Below are positions 12,111-23,140 of a stretch of DNA of 64,000 nucleotides, piece by piece; position 1 is the stretch's first letter, and every line of letters begins with the position of its first letter. The DNA lies in contig CM055833.1 in NCBI GenBank assembly GCA_029582265.1, forward strand, positions 30,160,288-30,224,287, given 5' to 3'. The position numbers were made by a program, and so were the translations under genes. The stretch is from Zoroaster sp. YZ-2022 (taxonomy: Eukaryota; Echinodermata; Asteroidea; Forcipulatida; Zoroasteridae). The notes beneath the pieces were generated by a model that worked only from the letters and a program-made list of their open reading frames with translations, was not told where the DNA came from and made no database searches.

Positions 12111-12510
12111 ATTAAGCTAATTATCATATCAGTGTAAATAGAAATCATGATCTCCATCTAAGACCACTACCAGACCACTAGATTTTTGTCTGGGGTTACT
12201 GTGTTTTTTTTTTTTTAATTTAATAAATTCTAAATTTCTAAATTCCACATTTGAATGAGTACAACATATCTAAATGCATTTTCACTATTTTCTCATGGAC
12301 GGCACAATGCACAGGGTGGTTTTAATGTATACCTTGAATCAAAGCGAGTATTGAGTAAGCATATTCTCTTTTGCCAACATTACAAATCCTGTACCTACCT
12401 TTCAATGGCGCTTTAAAAATTGGGCCCAAAGCTGTGATCTTTCCACTCAATCGTTGTGCTCGTCATTTCTGTTCTCACTGTTATAAATGTCAATACATTA
12501 GAATACTCAC

Positions 12511-15500
12511 AAAAAAGACAGAGCCACCACCTCCACCACTCGGTACTGGGTTTCTGAAGAGAGATTTCTTGGCCACAAGGATGCCTGGTGTCTCAACTCC
12601 TCCAACAAACTTATGCGGGGATAAGAAGATTGCGTCCTTGTATGCTGACGACTGGTGGTTTTCTCTGTAACAACAAAAATTTAATGTAAAAATGATGTGA
12701 CATCTAAAGGGCATTCAAGACAATTTATAAATTTAAAACTAACTTTGAGACACTTGAGTCTCAAACTCATAAAAAAGTTTTTAAATCCATAAAAACAGGT
12801 ATTTTTTTTACTCAGACAGGGCACACTTCTTGAAAGTCAAATGTAAAACAAAAATACAAGGAAGTAAAATACTTACCCTGTGATTACTGGGTTCATATTG
12901 ATATCAAGATATGGACCTATAAGTACATAACAAAAATATTGGTTTTTATTTTTTAAGAAATGGGGATGTAAGTTTCAATCAATACTCAAAGTAAGACCAT
13001 TATACTTAGCCCAGTTATTCACTCTTTCATAAAGCTGCTCAGCAAAGATACACAGACAACCAGCCAAAGTGTACAAATTTTCCATTAAGGTTTGGCTGGT
13101 CACCAACAAAAACTACTTAGCAAATTTTTCTTCTAACTAGCTCACAGGTAATGGGCAATGTGATTAAAGACTTGAAAACTATTGACACAACGGATGTTTA
13201 TCCCACTGCGGCCATCTTTGTGGATTCCATGTACACAGGTATTCTCATAGCACTAATAATCAATTTTGCGCACCAGTCTAGAGCTGAGATTCACAGAAAA
13301 TGATGCACAATAAAGGTTGAACATAACTCAACTTGTCAAATAAGCCACAAGGGAAACTGACGAGGAACATAAGTTAATTTGTTTGAGTAAATAAAGAAAA
13401 CTAAGTGAAGCGGGACTCAAACCTCCAAACACCACACTACTGTACTAGTGCTCTACCAACTGAGATAACCAGTCCTATAGTCAGCAGTCTCACAATTACC
13501 AATATCTTCATTCAATTTGTCTTTGTTCATTCCAATATTTCAACTTGCGTGAATCATTTTTCCGCATAGAGATGATGTAAAAACATTGGCTTCACATTCT
13601 GACGAAGTATGACCCCGGCTTTAACTCATACCTGCAGTAGCATAATCCCAAAATGCCATGGCACCATACCGATGAAGCATCACTGTTACCTCAATGTCAT
13701 CTGTCAGGATACCGGTGACATTGGAAGCAGCCGAGAAACAACCAATCAGCTGGCGACCCGACATGTGCCATTTCTGAAATGAACCAAAGAGTTTTGAACG
13801 AAGCAATACACACAATTGAGAATTAAATATAAAAATGGAAGGCACGTTGGGTTTCTTCTGTTTTACAAGTTCCTGCAACAAATACTTAACAGTGGAATTA
13901 TTTCACAAAAGTAAAAAATCCTGAAAAATGGGTAGAAGGCCTGGTCTAGAAACAAACAAGAACTAGAGGTTCTTCTTTCAGCCAATACAAGCTACTTCTT
14001 TCTTTCCTTGGTGGCTACTTCTCTCCTTTCAAGAGCAAAAGGGAGATTTGTGAAACTCCTGAAATCAGGAAAAATCCTTTTTTTCTTTCTTTTTTTGTAA
14101 AAAGGTCAGTATATTAAATGGTTATTTTTGTATCCTCATGTACTAATATATCATATTGTGTATTATCTTCAAAGGTTTCTGAAAAAAAAACCTGTTTGAA
14201 TTTTGATTTTGCTGTACATATGCTACAATAATACCAGAAGTCTTTTAACCAGTTCGCGTCGGGAATAAAAAAGTTTTTCTGGGCCCCTGTGCGGGTTTCT
14301 TTTCCCCACACAAACACGTTAATGGAAGCTTCCACAGCGTGTGGCCACGTCTACCGAGCATGTCACTGTACACTCGGCTCGTTGCCACGTCAACCGAGCA
14401 TGCATACAAATATTCCGGAGTTTCCTCTGGCGTGTATAGACGCTCTCCGATCCGTGGTGCAAAAAAAAATTGCGTGTATACACGGCCTCCGACGCGAACT
14501 GGTTAATACCAGAAATCTTCACAAACAGTGCCAGTCATGTAATAACTTAGTACACTGCAACAAATATTTCTCATTTTGCAGTTATTATTAAATGCCTTCA
14601 ATGTTCTGATTAAAAAAAGAAAATACCCAATACATAATTTGTAAAAAATGCGGTGATATCATGATCTAACCTTCAGCTCTGCCTCCAGGCAGCTCAGGTC
14701 AACGAGGCCTTCTTCATCTTCAGATATTCGGACAACCTTAACAAACATTTTAAAAACTCAATAAAATTCACAATAAATATATAATAAACAGTTGCAAACT
14801 GCTTATTATCAACTAAATTGGACCTGATGATCAGAGTATACTGATTGACACATTGAGTTGTAATTAACTTGTTCTTTTCACAACCACATACTACTCAAAA
14901 GAGAATTTTACATGGTGTCACTGCAAATATTCTTGACTTAAATTGGACCTGTGTAGTACAAATGCAACAAGTAATAAGTAATAAGTGACCTCACGTTTGG
15001 ACCCTAGCAGTCTCTTTCAAAGGCTGTTATAGTTATTTGATTCCACAACTAGTCCTTCATCTTGTGGTCATGCAACAATCACAGAATTTGCACAGTAAAC
15101 AACAAGTTTTTGTTCTGCATTTATAGATCTATTGACAGTTTTCCATTTATTAGGCTATTTTGATTATTTTATTATTTATTTTATTTATTTATTTTATTTG
15201 TATTTCTATTTTTGCTGTTGTAACTATAACAGACTTTGAAAAATAATAATAATGAATAATAAAGAGTTCTTAAATAAGTAAGACTTGAAGCTTTGTATGG
15301 TGAAAGGGACAAATAACTTAAGACTGTTTGCAGTGACACCAAGTGAAAATTCTCTTATGAGTAGTAAAAAGTTCTGAAAAGAACTGGTTGGTTACAATTT
15401 GTTTTTGTATTTACTACTCAAAAGAGAATGTTTACATGGTGTCACCGCAAAAAGTCTTTACTTTGTTTTTTTATATATTGTAGCGCATAATACAGAAGAC

Positions 15501-18012
15501 TATGCACTCAGATAGGGTCAGCTTGGATCTAAAAGGGGACATGTTATGCCCCAACTATGGTATTTACAGTGAGGCCAACAACACTACAGTTGGGCCTGTC
15601 CTGATTATAGTTGTGTAGGATGCAATAGTTTGGGCATGACAAGCACACTTACTACTTTTTTCAAGATGGTAACAATATATTCATTGTAAAACTCAAACTA
15701 AGATTGCTGGTAACATTTTAATGATGACGATATAATGAAACAAAAAGCCAATAAAATACCTCTTTTGCTGCAAAACATAATTCAAATTTGTTTGTATTTG
15801 TTGATAACATTTCATTACTTACCTCTGATCCCAATTCTCTCCATGGTAACAGGTTAGAATGATGCTCATGTGGGCCCACAAACATAACCTTATGGGAATA
15901 TTAGAAGTGCATATGGGCACTGACATAATCGCATTTCATTTATTATCAGTTAGTCAGTTATTAAGACAAAAAGTCTAGCATTATTGTTTATCACTTTCCT
16001 ATTTCCAGACTATATTTTATATTATAGGAATTTTGTGTTAGTCTTTATGGCATTTTCTTTATTTGGGGGGGGGGGGTTGGGCACTGAAAACAAAAAGAAA
16101 AACATTCCATGTCTTGATAATAAGCTAGCAATTCTGACAAAACTATTTCTAGGAAGTTTGATACCATCAAGAGCTTTAAACCAAATTAATTTTATATTAA
16201 TTTTTAATTTATAAATTACTTAATTTTTGAATTACAAACTATATACCTTATCTTTTGCAAAAAGTAAAAAGGAAAACAAAATTAAGACAAATACAATGCA
16301 CTTCATCGGACCTGCCATGCAAAATGACATTTACAGTTACAGAATTATACTCACTGGTGAAGACTGTAAATTCAGAGAATGTATGAGTTTATGTACTGCT
16401 GCAGTACATCCAGTACCAATGAAGATTACAGCATCATGCTCACTGGCATTGACTGCATTACGAATGATATCTCTGATAGAAAAGGAAAATTTACCAAAAT
16501 AAAATCATCTGAAACAAGTCATGACTCAGACAATTAGATTTTGAATGTCACAGAGGCCAATAGAGCCCATGACCTTGGTTGGTGCCCCTTTAAAATGTTC
16601 CTATAGATATTCTGATATCATAATGGAATTGCCCTTTACTCAGTAAAAGTGGACTTGCCCTTACAATAACCCTCCTACTATAGCTGCACTTTAGTTGCTA
16701 TAGTGGTCAAAACCAGTCAACTGCCTGATTTGTCTGTTGACCCAAATGTGCACACGGGCATTTTTGACTGGTTTTTACTGTCATTTTGACCATTTTGACA
16801 ACCCTGAACAATACCAGACAATGCTTTTACCAGTCAAAAACAGTAGACTCATTTTGACCTGTAAATGTACTTACATGTACTACACGTAAGGTTTGACAGT
16901 GTTTGACTTTTAAATGCACTACATATACCTTGGCAAGTCTATCAACATTTTGACTGATTTTGACCCTTGTAGTAGTAGGAGGGTTAAGTGCACTAGATAT
17001 ACCTTGGCAAGTCTATCAACATTTTGACTGATTTTGACCCTTGTAGTAGTAGGAGGGATATTGAAATTCCAGGCCTGACCGGCACATACAGAACAATGAT
17101 AAAAAATGATAAACATGTGTTAGCATGTTACACTTTTTTATATAAAAGCATGACTTTGGTTATATTAAAAGAAATTGCTCAATGAAGTTGCTCTGAATGC
17201 AAATGGATTTTCCTGACCTTGAAGGAATTATATATGCCTTTCAATTGTCCACCCCCCCCCCATGCTGTATTCTGCCTGACCTAATAGAGAACTGAAATAA
17301 CGACGTTATGTTTACAAAATCAACCAACCATTTTGTAAGTGTGACGTCATACAATGACAAAATAAACAATAAACCAGCCGCCTCACTGCCATGAGAATGT
17401 GACATCACATGTCTATAATCCAGATCAAATACCTACACTTACCTTGCTTCATGTCTGTACAGTGTGGTCTGTAATGATGTAACCGTTGTCGTTGTGTGGG
17501 TATTACCATACAATGGTTGCACCTGTTTTATTATGTAGTTTTCAATCATCTCCAATGATCTGTAGGATAAAATTTCTCATTGATTTTATGGTTTTCTATC
17601 CTCCCATCTCATCCCTTTGTTCAACTAAACACTCATCTATTTATCCTAGTGCTGGGATGTACCAGTTAGTTCGCTATCTGGTTAAACGAAGCTTTCATGG
17701 TCAGTTAACCAGTTAACCGGTTAACCAGTTAACCAGTTAACCAGTTAACCTAAGGCCTCACAAACTAAATCGATGGCAAATGGCCCAATGTCATAGATGC
17801 ACAATGTGTAGAAATTTTCAATCAAAAAGTATTGTCAATAAACTTCCCGCAATGATTGTTTAATAACCAATACAACAAAAATGAAAATCTAGAACAACAA
17901 AATGGGCTGCAAATTCTTCCAAAATTGTATTTTTTAAATATTGCTTTTGGTTAGCCGGTTAGCAAATTTATAAACGGCTAGAGCAGTTTTGGTCGGTTAT
18001 CCATCCCAATAC

Positions 18013-18046
<34 letters not shown>

Positions 18047-18437
18047 GATTTGTAGCGCGCACATATCCACCCTGCTGGGCGTTCATTACTACATATAATT
18101 TATCCATCCATCAATCTAGACAGAATCCCCCAGATCATCAATTCATCCATCCATCTAGTTTTCTATTCAAAAATCCATCTGTCTGTGGATTCAAATAATA
18201 ACATGCTCTCATCAAAATATCTGTCCCTCTAAACATCTGTCACATTTGAATGTCATTCCGTTCCAACCGTTATAATATTATCCATAAGGGCAAATTTACA
18301 TCCATCCAAACAAATGAGTCCACATATCCATTCCAAAACGTCCATGCCACTGGCATAAAATCTTTAATATCTTTACATACAGATACAATCCACCAGAAGT
18401 ACTCACCTTCCAGATGCTGTGTAGTCACAGTAAACCA
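12511..18437 (-). CDS. Class V (PLP-dependent) aminotransferase / cysteine desulfurase-like protein, exons 2-9
   Basis: Eight minus-strand exons: 18407-18437, 17443-17559, 16355-16472, 15823-15888, 14671-14736, 13632-13773, 12877-12916, 12511-12664. All have GT/AG borders and compatible phases, and they continue from exon 1 (40215-40458) to give 326 codons. Family hallmarks are 'VYCDYTASGRS', 'YGNTHTTTT', 'IFIGTGCTAAVH', 'GPHEHHSNLLPWRE', 'GCFSAASNVTGILTD', 'DYATAG' and the PLP-lysine region 'SPHKFVGGVETPG'. Such enzymes bind PLP through that lysine and act on amino-acid substrates, often releasing sulfur; the substrate here is unknown. After exon 9 ('GGGGGSVFF', open donor gtgagt) no further exon was found before the TRIM cluster, so the C-terminal domain is missing. 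The gene is truncated, rearranged or affected by assembly. Confidence 0.85.
13405..13480 (-). mobile_element. tRNA-derived SINE head (A and B boxes) in an aminotransferase intron
   Basis: On the minus strand an A box (tcagttggtagagc, plus coordinates 13450-13463) and a B box (ggtttgagtccc, 13412-13423) stand at tRNA spacing. The aminoacyl stem is not convincingly paired, so a functional tRNA is unlikely. It is probably the head of a SINE whose body runs toward 13270. Confidence 0.5.
14870..15475. repeat. Foldback repeat with ~80-bp inverted arms plus a third direct copy
   Basis: The segment 14870-14941 (actactcaaaagagaatttt, catggtgtcactgc) is inverted at about 15312-15390 and repeated directly at 15400-15470. 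A related copy occurs at about 56105-56200. It is non-coding and probably a MITE family. Confidence 0.6.
16915..17057. repeat. Tandem duplication of a 74-bp unit
   Basis: The unit beginning tgcactacatatacc is repeated once in tandem from 16989 with almost no change, ending gtagtagtaggaggg. It is intronic and apparently recent. Confidence 0.9.
18011..18083 (-). mobile_element. 3' end fragment of a CR1/L2-type LINE
   Basis: The reverse complement reads cgcccagcagggtggatatg then tgcgcgctacaaatcttta and (TTA)n. It is the same tail as the LINE at 36216-38110. Only the extreme 3' end is present, i.e. heavy 5' truncation. Confidence 0.7.
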
Positions 18438-18754
18438 CTGTAAAAAAAAGTGACAAAATTTATTTCAAATTTAAATCTGATAATGCCAAGCTTTCTTTGG
18501 AGATAATTTTATGAAGAAGCATCGATTTAATCAATACTTTTTCATGGTAAAGATTTCTTTTCTCTTTTGACATAGAAGATCATTCAATTAATTACCGACT
18601 TATATGACTTATGATTCATCACATTACCCATTCTATATCCTAACTTTAAGTCAATATATGTTTTTTTTCTTTTTCATTTTCTAAGAACCAAGATAATTTT
18701 TTAGCAAACATGTACCTCCAATAAGGCTTAAATAACTGGTCCTACAACTAGTAT

Positions 18755-19207
18755 AGTAGTATGGTAGATGGGGCTCCTAGGACATTTACTTAAAAATGGG
18801 CGTGGTTGAAGAAAAAAAAGAGGGAAGGTGAGAGAGATGATGTTGATGACGTCATAAAAAAAAAGTAGTTGATGAAATCATGATGGGGCTCCTAGGACAT
18901 TTACTTAAAAATGGGCGTGGTTGAAGAAAAAAAAAGAGGGAGGGTGAGAGAGATGATGTTGATGACGTCATAAAAAAAAGTAGTTGATGAAATCATGATG
19001 GGGCTCCTAGGACATTTACTTAAAAATGGGCGTGGTTGAAGAAAAAAAAGAGGGAGGGTGAGAGAGATGATGTTGATGACGTCATAAAAAAAAAGGATGA
19101 TGACGTTATGATGAAAGAGCTCGTGGGTAGAAGTAGGGGGTGTAAACATTAATATAAAATTTAAAAAAATTTAAATCTCACCTAAAAAACTGAAAAAAGT
19201 AAAAAAT
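18755..19207 (+). repeat. Left terminal inverted repeat of the Polinton (three 115-bp units)
   Basis: Units start at 18767, 18882 and 18997, each beginning gatggggctcctaggacatt and containing gatgatgttgatgacgtcat. A unique inner part (gagctcgtgggtagaagtagggggtgtaaac) ends about 19207. The whole is matched in reverse at 35892-38926. The boundary is where the two TIRs diverge (gtaaaaaat). Confidence 0.9.
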
Positions 19208-19226
19208 ATCTAGATTTATAGTAAAT

Positions 19227-19619
19227 ATGACGAGCTATAGATTAAAGAGCAAAGCTGAGCTAAAAGAGATTGTATTAAAAAATAATATTAAAATTGGCGC
19301 CACATCTGGTAAATATGGAAAACTAATCAAGGAGGATTATTTAATAGCGATAATAAAATATAAAGAGAAATTACCGCAACGAGTAAACAGCTCGTGCGAA
19401 TGGCTTTTAAATGGTTCATTAGAAAAATGTAGTAAACCAAGCACGGGTAAAGATGTATATTGTGGGTTGCACGCGTGGCGTATTAGACGAGGAAAATCTA
19501 AGACAGTTGCTTGTAAAAGATGTAAAATGGGTACAAAAGCAAAAAGGCAAATATGTACTAATTGTACGTTTCTTTGTAAAAATTTTTTTAGCTTTATCAC
19601 TAACCGAAACTCTCGCTAG
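19227..19619 (+). CDS. Small Polinton protein: SAP-like helix motif plus zinc-ribbon-like cysteines
   Basis: An intact 130-codon frame directly inside the left TIR. Residues 8-45 ('LKEIVLKNNIKIGATSGKYG') resemble a SAP-type DNA-binding helix pair, and a similar motif occurs near residue 80-115 of the element's DNA polymerase. The C-terminal half has a C...C...C-x2-H group ('CSKPSTGKDVYCGLH') followed by C-x2-C pairs ('CKRCKMG', 'CTNC'), suggesting zinc binding. It is basic. A role in binding element DNA is plausible but inferred. Stop is TAG. Confidence 0.55.
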   Translation: MTSYRLKSKAELKEIVLKNNIKIGATSGKYGKLIKEDYLIAIIKYKEKLPQRVNSSCEWLLNGSLEKCSKPSTGKDVYCGLHAWRIRRGKSKTVACKRCKMGTKAKRQICTNCTFLCKNFFSFITNRNSR

Positions 19620-19685
19620 AAAAAATTATAATTTTGTGATGAAAGAGTTGATAAAGACAACAACTCGTTTATAGCGAGAATATAT

Positions 19686-20685
19686 TGTAGCGAAAATCAA
19701 TGGAGGGAAAAACCGATTCTCTGTTGGACAACAGAGGGCGCACAACATGTTGCAGTCACTGCCGCAACGGTCGGTGACTAGCTGAACGCACGCTGATTGG
19801 ACGGCTGTGTCTGCGTGGATACAGGCACAGCGTGCGTTGATTGGACAATGGCCAGGATGAGTCACCCACGATGCGCGCAGCGGCGGCATGCAATGCACAG
19901 GTAGGTACGTGTGTACGTGTGTGCATGTGATCGTGAAAGGAGTCAGTGCTGGATTCGCCACCGAAGTGGAAGGACGTTGGTAGTCAGGGATACTATGACA
20001 GCAGGTTAGCATACCTGGGTAGGATAGAGGACACAAGGCACAAAGACAGGGCATTACCCCAACCGACCAGGGAAGGTCAAGTGGGAGGTTACTAAGTCTT
20101 TGGGTGCACAGTGTAACCGGGGACACAGGAGTCATTGCTTGAGGCTAACGTAAGGCTAACGTAAGGCTAACGTAAGGCTAACGTAAGGCTAACGTAAGGC
20201 TAACGTCCGGGGCAATCGGGGAGAGCACTCAGCTGCGTGGTGACGTTATCATGGGAGGATAGCCAAGGATACTTCAGCTATCAGAGGCTAACGGGAGTGG
20301 GTTCTGACGCTCCGGGATAAAAAGGGTTTTAGAGGCTAACACTGGTCCCATATTGTATTGCCCATTAATCAGTTCCATAGAGGCTCATGTACTATTTCAT
20401 AAAGTTAATTAAACCTGAGGTCAACTATTAATTCAGTTCTATATAAATAAATCATTAAACTATCAGTCAGTGTCAACCAGTTGTATTATTTCTGTCTGTC
20501 CCCCGTTCTAATGTCCCTCTGAGGTTAAATTGGGAGTTCTGGGTGCTGCGATCCGTATATGGGGCGGTACATTTCCACCCGAACGGACTGATTCTTCCGG
20601 CCCTAACTAGGAACGCCCGCACAACCGTGGGTGATTGCCGGTGGACACATCGTCCCATTTGGTAATTGGTAAAAGTTCCGCCACA
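19686..20685. mobile_element. Putative solo LTR inserted in the Polinton
   Basis: A 1,000-bp block of distinctly different, GC-richer composition. It starts TGTAGCG and ends CGCCACA (short inverted tips, TG...CA) and is flanked by ATAT on both sides (19682-19685 and 20686-20689), a 4-bp target duplication. It contains six perfect 11-bp repeats (20141-20206) and no gag/pol. The ATAT duplication is weak evidence in AT-rich DNA. Gypsy-type is likely but not shown. Confidence 0.5.
20141..20206. repeat. Six tandem copies of an 11-bp unit (gaggctaacgt/aaggctaacgt)
   Basis: 66 bp, six perfect or near-perfect units, inside the putative LTR. Repeats of this kind in LTRs can be enhancer-like, but no function is shown. 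Confidence 0.9.
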
Positions 20686-20804
20686 ATATAATTAAAACGT
20701 TTATAACGACTAGAAATTAAAATTATACGGGGGAGGTCTATCGGTCATTTTTACCCGCTCCGCTACTCGCGAAGGATTATAATACGATTTTTGTACGGTA
20801 AAGT

Positions 20805-21419
20805 TCACTTTAAACTTAAAAGTTTTTCTATAAGAATTTTTTTTTCTACATTTACATCGACGGGGTTTGTTTTTGTTTTATCCAACATAGCTACATCTTT
20901 GACCGAGTTGTTGCGGATTTTTTCTTTCATTTTAGAAAATTTATCTCGTTCTTCGCAAATGAGTAAAAATTCATTTTCTGTAACGACGCCGTCTTCGATC
21001 GCTTTTGAAACGTGGTTTTCGATCGTGTTGAGTTTAGACAATGCTAAAACTCTAATTTCATTGTGTTTTTTAGCTTTTTTAGATAATTTAAATTTGGTGT
21101 ATCTGAGAGCAATCGCCGCGACACCCAACCCTAAAGCTAAACCTTCTAAAGCGAATCCTACGGGCGCCGTTATAACGGTGGCGATACTCACGATTCCGAT
21201 AGTTCCCACTCCCGCACCACCAAATTCAGCGAGATTTTCTATGATACAAGCTTTGATAATTTTATTATATTTTTTATAAACGGTTTCACGATGATTTATT
21301 TCGATTCGTAATTCTTTTTGAATATCATCGATTTTTTGCAATCGAAATGATTTAGCATCATCCGTCATAGATGGTAAATTTGGATAAAGTACATTCGTTG
21401 ATTCTATAGGCACGCTCAT
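20805..21419 (-). CDS. Polinton membrane protein with coiled-coil flanks (conserved, function unknown)
   Basis: An intact 204-codon frame. It has an N-terminal amphipathic/coiled-coil region ('RLQKIDDIQKELRIEINHRE'), a glycine-rich hydrophobic stretch at about residues 66-105 suggesting one or two membrane helices, then a basic segment and the conserved-looking 'KKHNEIRVLALSKLNTI' and 'VSKAIEDGVV'. I recognise this architecture as a recurrent unnamed family in animal Polintons (from memory). A virion membrane or assembly role is a guess. Stop TAA. Confidence 0.6.
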   Translation of the reverse strand: MSVPIESTNVLYPNLPSMTDDAKSFRLQKIDDIQKELRIEINHRETVYKKYNKIIKACIIENLAEFGGAGVGTIGIVSIATVITAPVGFALEGLALGLGVAAIALRYTKFKLSKKAKKHNEIRVLALSKLNTIENHVSKAIEDGVVTENEFLLICEERDKFSKMKEKIRNNSVKDVAMLDKTKTNPVDVNVEKKILIEKLLSLK

Positions 21420-21454
21420 TGTTTTTTTTTATTAATAGAAAAAGATTTAAAAAA

Positions 21455-21922
21455 TTAATTTAATGGAAACGTATTAGCTTTGATATCGTAACAGATTCCA
21501 GTTTCTCTAGAGCCTAAAAAGGTCGCTTGTACAAAAACTTTTTTTCTGTAGTTGCCATATTCTATTTTAAAGCAAATACCACATTCTAAAAGCTTTGGTT
21601 CATTATCAAAAATAAGTAGTTCTTGCTGTTCTAAAAAAAAGAATGGTGAAATACGTGGATCAATATCACGTTTAAAAACGCGTGATTGTGAACCATTATT
21701 ATCTGTCTTTTTTAAATAAGTTGTACAATTTGTTACCGGATTATAGGCGCCCAAATTTAGGCCATATACACTATCCCAAGTAATCCAAATTATATTCTCA
21801 TAGTTGAATAAATACACATTTCCTTCAACACTACCGGCATATCCACTTTTTTCAAAAGTAAAAGGGTCGTTTGCTTTAGCCGCTGCGTTAGAGTTACGAC
21901 TAGGTCCGTAAATGCTCGCCAT
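21455..21922 (-). CDS. Unknown Polinton protein, paralogue of its neighbour (MASIYGPSR family, member 2)
   Basis: 155 codons, intact. It starts 'MASIYGPSR' exactly like the upstream gene and ends with the same pattern: 'CFKIEY', 'KVFVQATFLG', 'ICYDIKA', terminal LN. The middle is highly diverged. It has no signal peptide or membrane segment and is beta-rich by eye. The 21-bp gap from the neighbouring gene and identical orientation suggest tandem duplication. It might be a virion surface component (speculative). Confidence 0.5.
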   Translation of the reverse strand: MASIYGPSRNSNAAAKANDPFTFEKSGYAGSVEGNVYLFNYENIIWITWDSVYGLNLGAYNPVTNCTTYLKKTDNNGSQSRVFKRDIDPRISPFFFLEQQELLIFDNEPKLLECGICFKIEYGNYRKKVFVQATFLGSRETGICYDIKANTFPLN

Positions 21923-21943
21923 ATTTATTATAGTATAAATTTT

Positions 21944-22444
21944 TTAATTTAACTGTAAAGTTTTAATTTTTATATTGAAACAGATTTTAGAATTGAGCGC
22001 GCCGAAATAAGTTGCCTCTACAAAAACTTTTCGAACACCTCGTATTTTAAAACACATTTCGTATCTTAAATGCGTCATTTCATCGTCGATAAAATAAAAT
22101 TTATTATTTAACCCGGGAGAAGGAATATAATAAAGGTCAGCCGCATAACCGCGCGTCGTTGAATACGAAGTAAAAACATTAGCTTTTGTAAAATGTACAA
22201 AAATAGAGCAGTACGACGGCACCTCGTTAAACATGAAAAAGGGTAGTTTGGACGTAGCCCACCATCTGAGTACGACGTTGTATTTTTCGACTAGAATTAT
22301 TCTTTGTAAAATTTCATCTCTATTGATGTATCCGAAATGTTCGTAAATTTCGCTAGGATATGTTTTTACAATTTCGTCTCTAGCGGCTACGCTAGCAACA
22401 ACATCACCGCCGCTCGTTCGACTAGGTCCGTAAATGCTCGCCAT
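21944..22444 (-). CDS. Unknown Polinton protein, paralogue of its neighbour (MASIYGPSR family, member 1)
   Basis: 166 codons, intact. It shares N-terminal 'MASIYGPSR' and C-terminal 'MCFKI', 'KVFVEATYFG', 'ICFNIK', LN with the 155-aa gene next to it, with a diverged centre. It is followed within a few bases by the end of the upstream gene, so the whole minus-strand block 20805-23105 is compact like a viral operon. I recognise no domain. Confidence 0.5.
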   Translation of the reverse strand: MASIYGPSRTSGGDVVASVAARDEIVKTYPSEIYEHFGYINRDEILQRIILVEKYNVVLRWWATSKLPFFMFNEVPSYCSIFVHFTKANVFTSYSTTRGYAADLYYIPSPGLNNKFYFIDDEMTHLRYEMCFKIRGVRKVFVEATYFGALNSKICFNIKIKTLQLN

Positions 22445-22446
22445 AT

Positions 22447-23105
22447 TTATATAATTTCTAGATTTAAAATAACGGGGAAACCGTGATTATTTATGTCTCT
22501 ACCTTTTGAATCTTTAATTTGAAAGCTCAACGCGTTAAAAGTACCGACTTTTAATTTTTTCATTAACGGATTTTTATATTCCATCCACATACTTGATCCG
22601 AACGATTTACCTTGCAAGGGAAAAGCGTTTAAAATGGTACAAGGTTTTCGTCGTAGAAATTTGATCGCAATGAATGTATAGAATTTTTAAAAAGTTGTAC
22701 GTCAATCTTTTTACTATATTCTCCCGTAGTTAGAAATTCGTTGTGAAGCCCGAGTAAATTAGCTAGCCCCGATGTAAATTTAACGGATTTGTTTTCTTGA
22801 GTTAAATTTAGCAAAAAGACACCCGTTGTTTTATCGATGGTAAACGTTATCCAAGGCGTATCTTTTACAATAATATCGGTAATTTCGTTAATGTTGTAAA
22901 GCCCCGCTTCGATAAACTTTATATCATCCGGCTCACCCGTCGTACGATAGATTATTCTTTCTTTTTTACGCACGTTGTAATACCCTACCCAAATGTTTAC
23001 GCTATGTAATATAATCGCGAGATTACCCTCGCGATTATCGATAACGTCATTTAATTGAATCGACCCACCATTTTTTTCAATCGCGATTTCAAAGGTATGA
23101 TACAT
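22447..23105 (-). pseudogene. Putative Polinton minor structural protein, frameshifted near the C terminus
   Basis: The N-terminal part (158 codons) begins 'MYHTFEIAIEKNGGSIQLN' and is followed by 'LHSVNIWVGYYNV' and 'GLYNINEI'. The first frame closes at 22629, but a second frame continues through 'SMWMEYKNPLMKKLKVGT' to 'INNHGFPVILNLE' and TAA at 22447. One small frameshift near 22640, next to an A run, explains the break. Total length would be about 215 aa. From memory this family is conserved in animal Polintons and may be a penton-like or fibre protein; the role is inference. Confidence 0.55.
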
Positions 23106-23140
23106 TTTATTATTAAAATTTATAAATTTAATATATTAAA

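Noticed and set aside
13405..13480. Functional tRNA gene on the minus strand
   Set aside because: A and B boxes are present but the acceptor and anticodon stems do not pair convincingly; a SINE head is more likely.
17700..17755. Regulatory array of ggttaaccagtt
   Set aside because: A simple short tandem repeat in an intron with no other supporting signal.
20791..21279. 162-aa plus-strand ORF
   Set aside because: Antisense shadow of the 204-aa minus-strand membrane protein; composition and context favour the minus frame.
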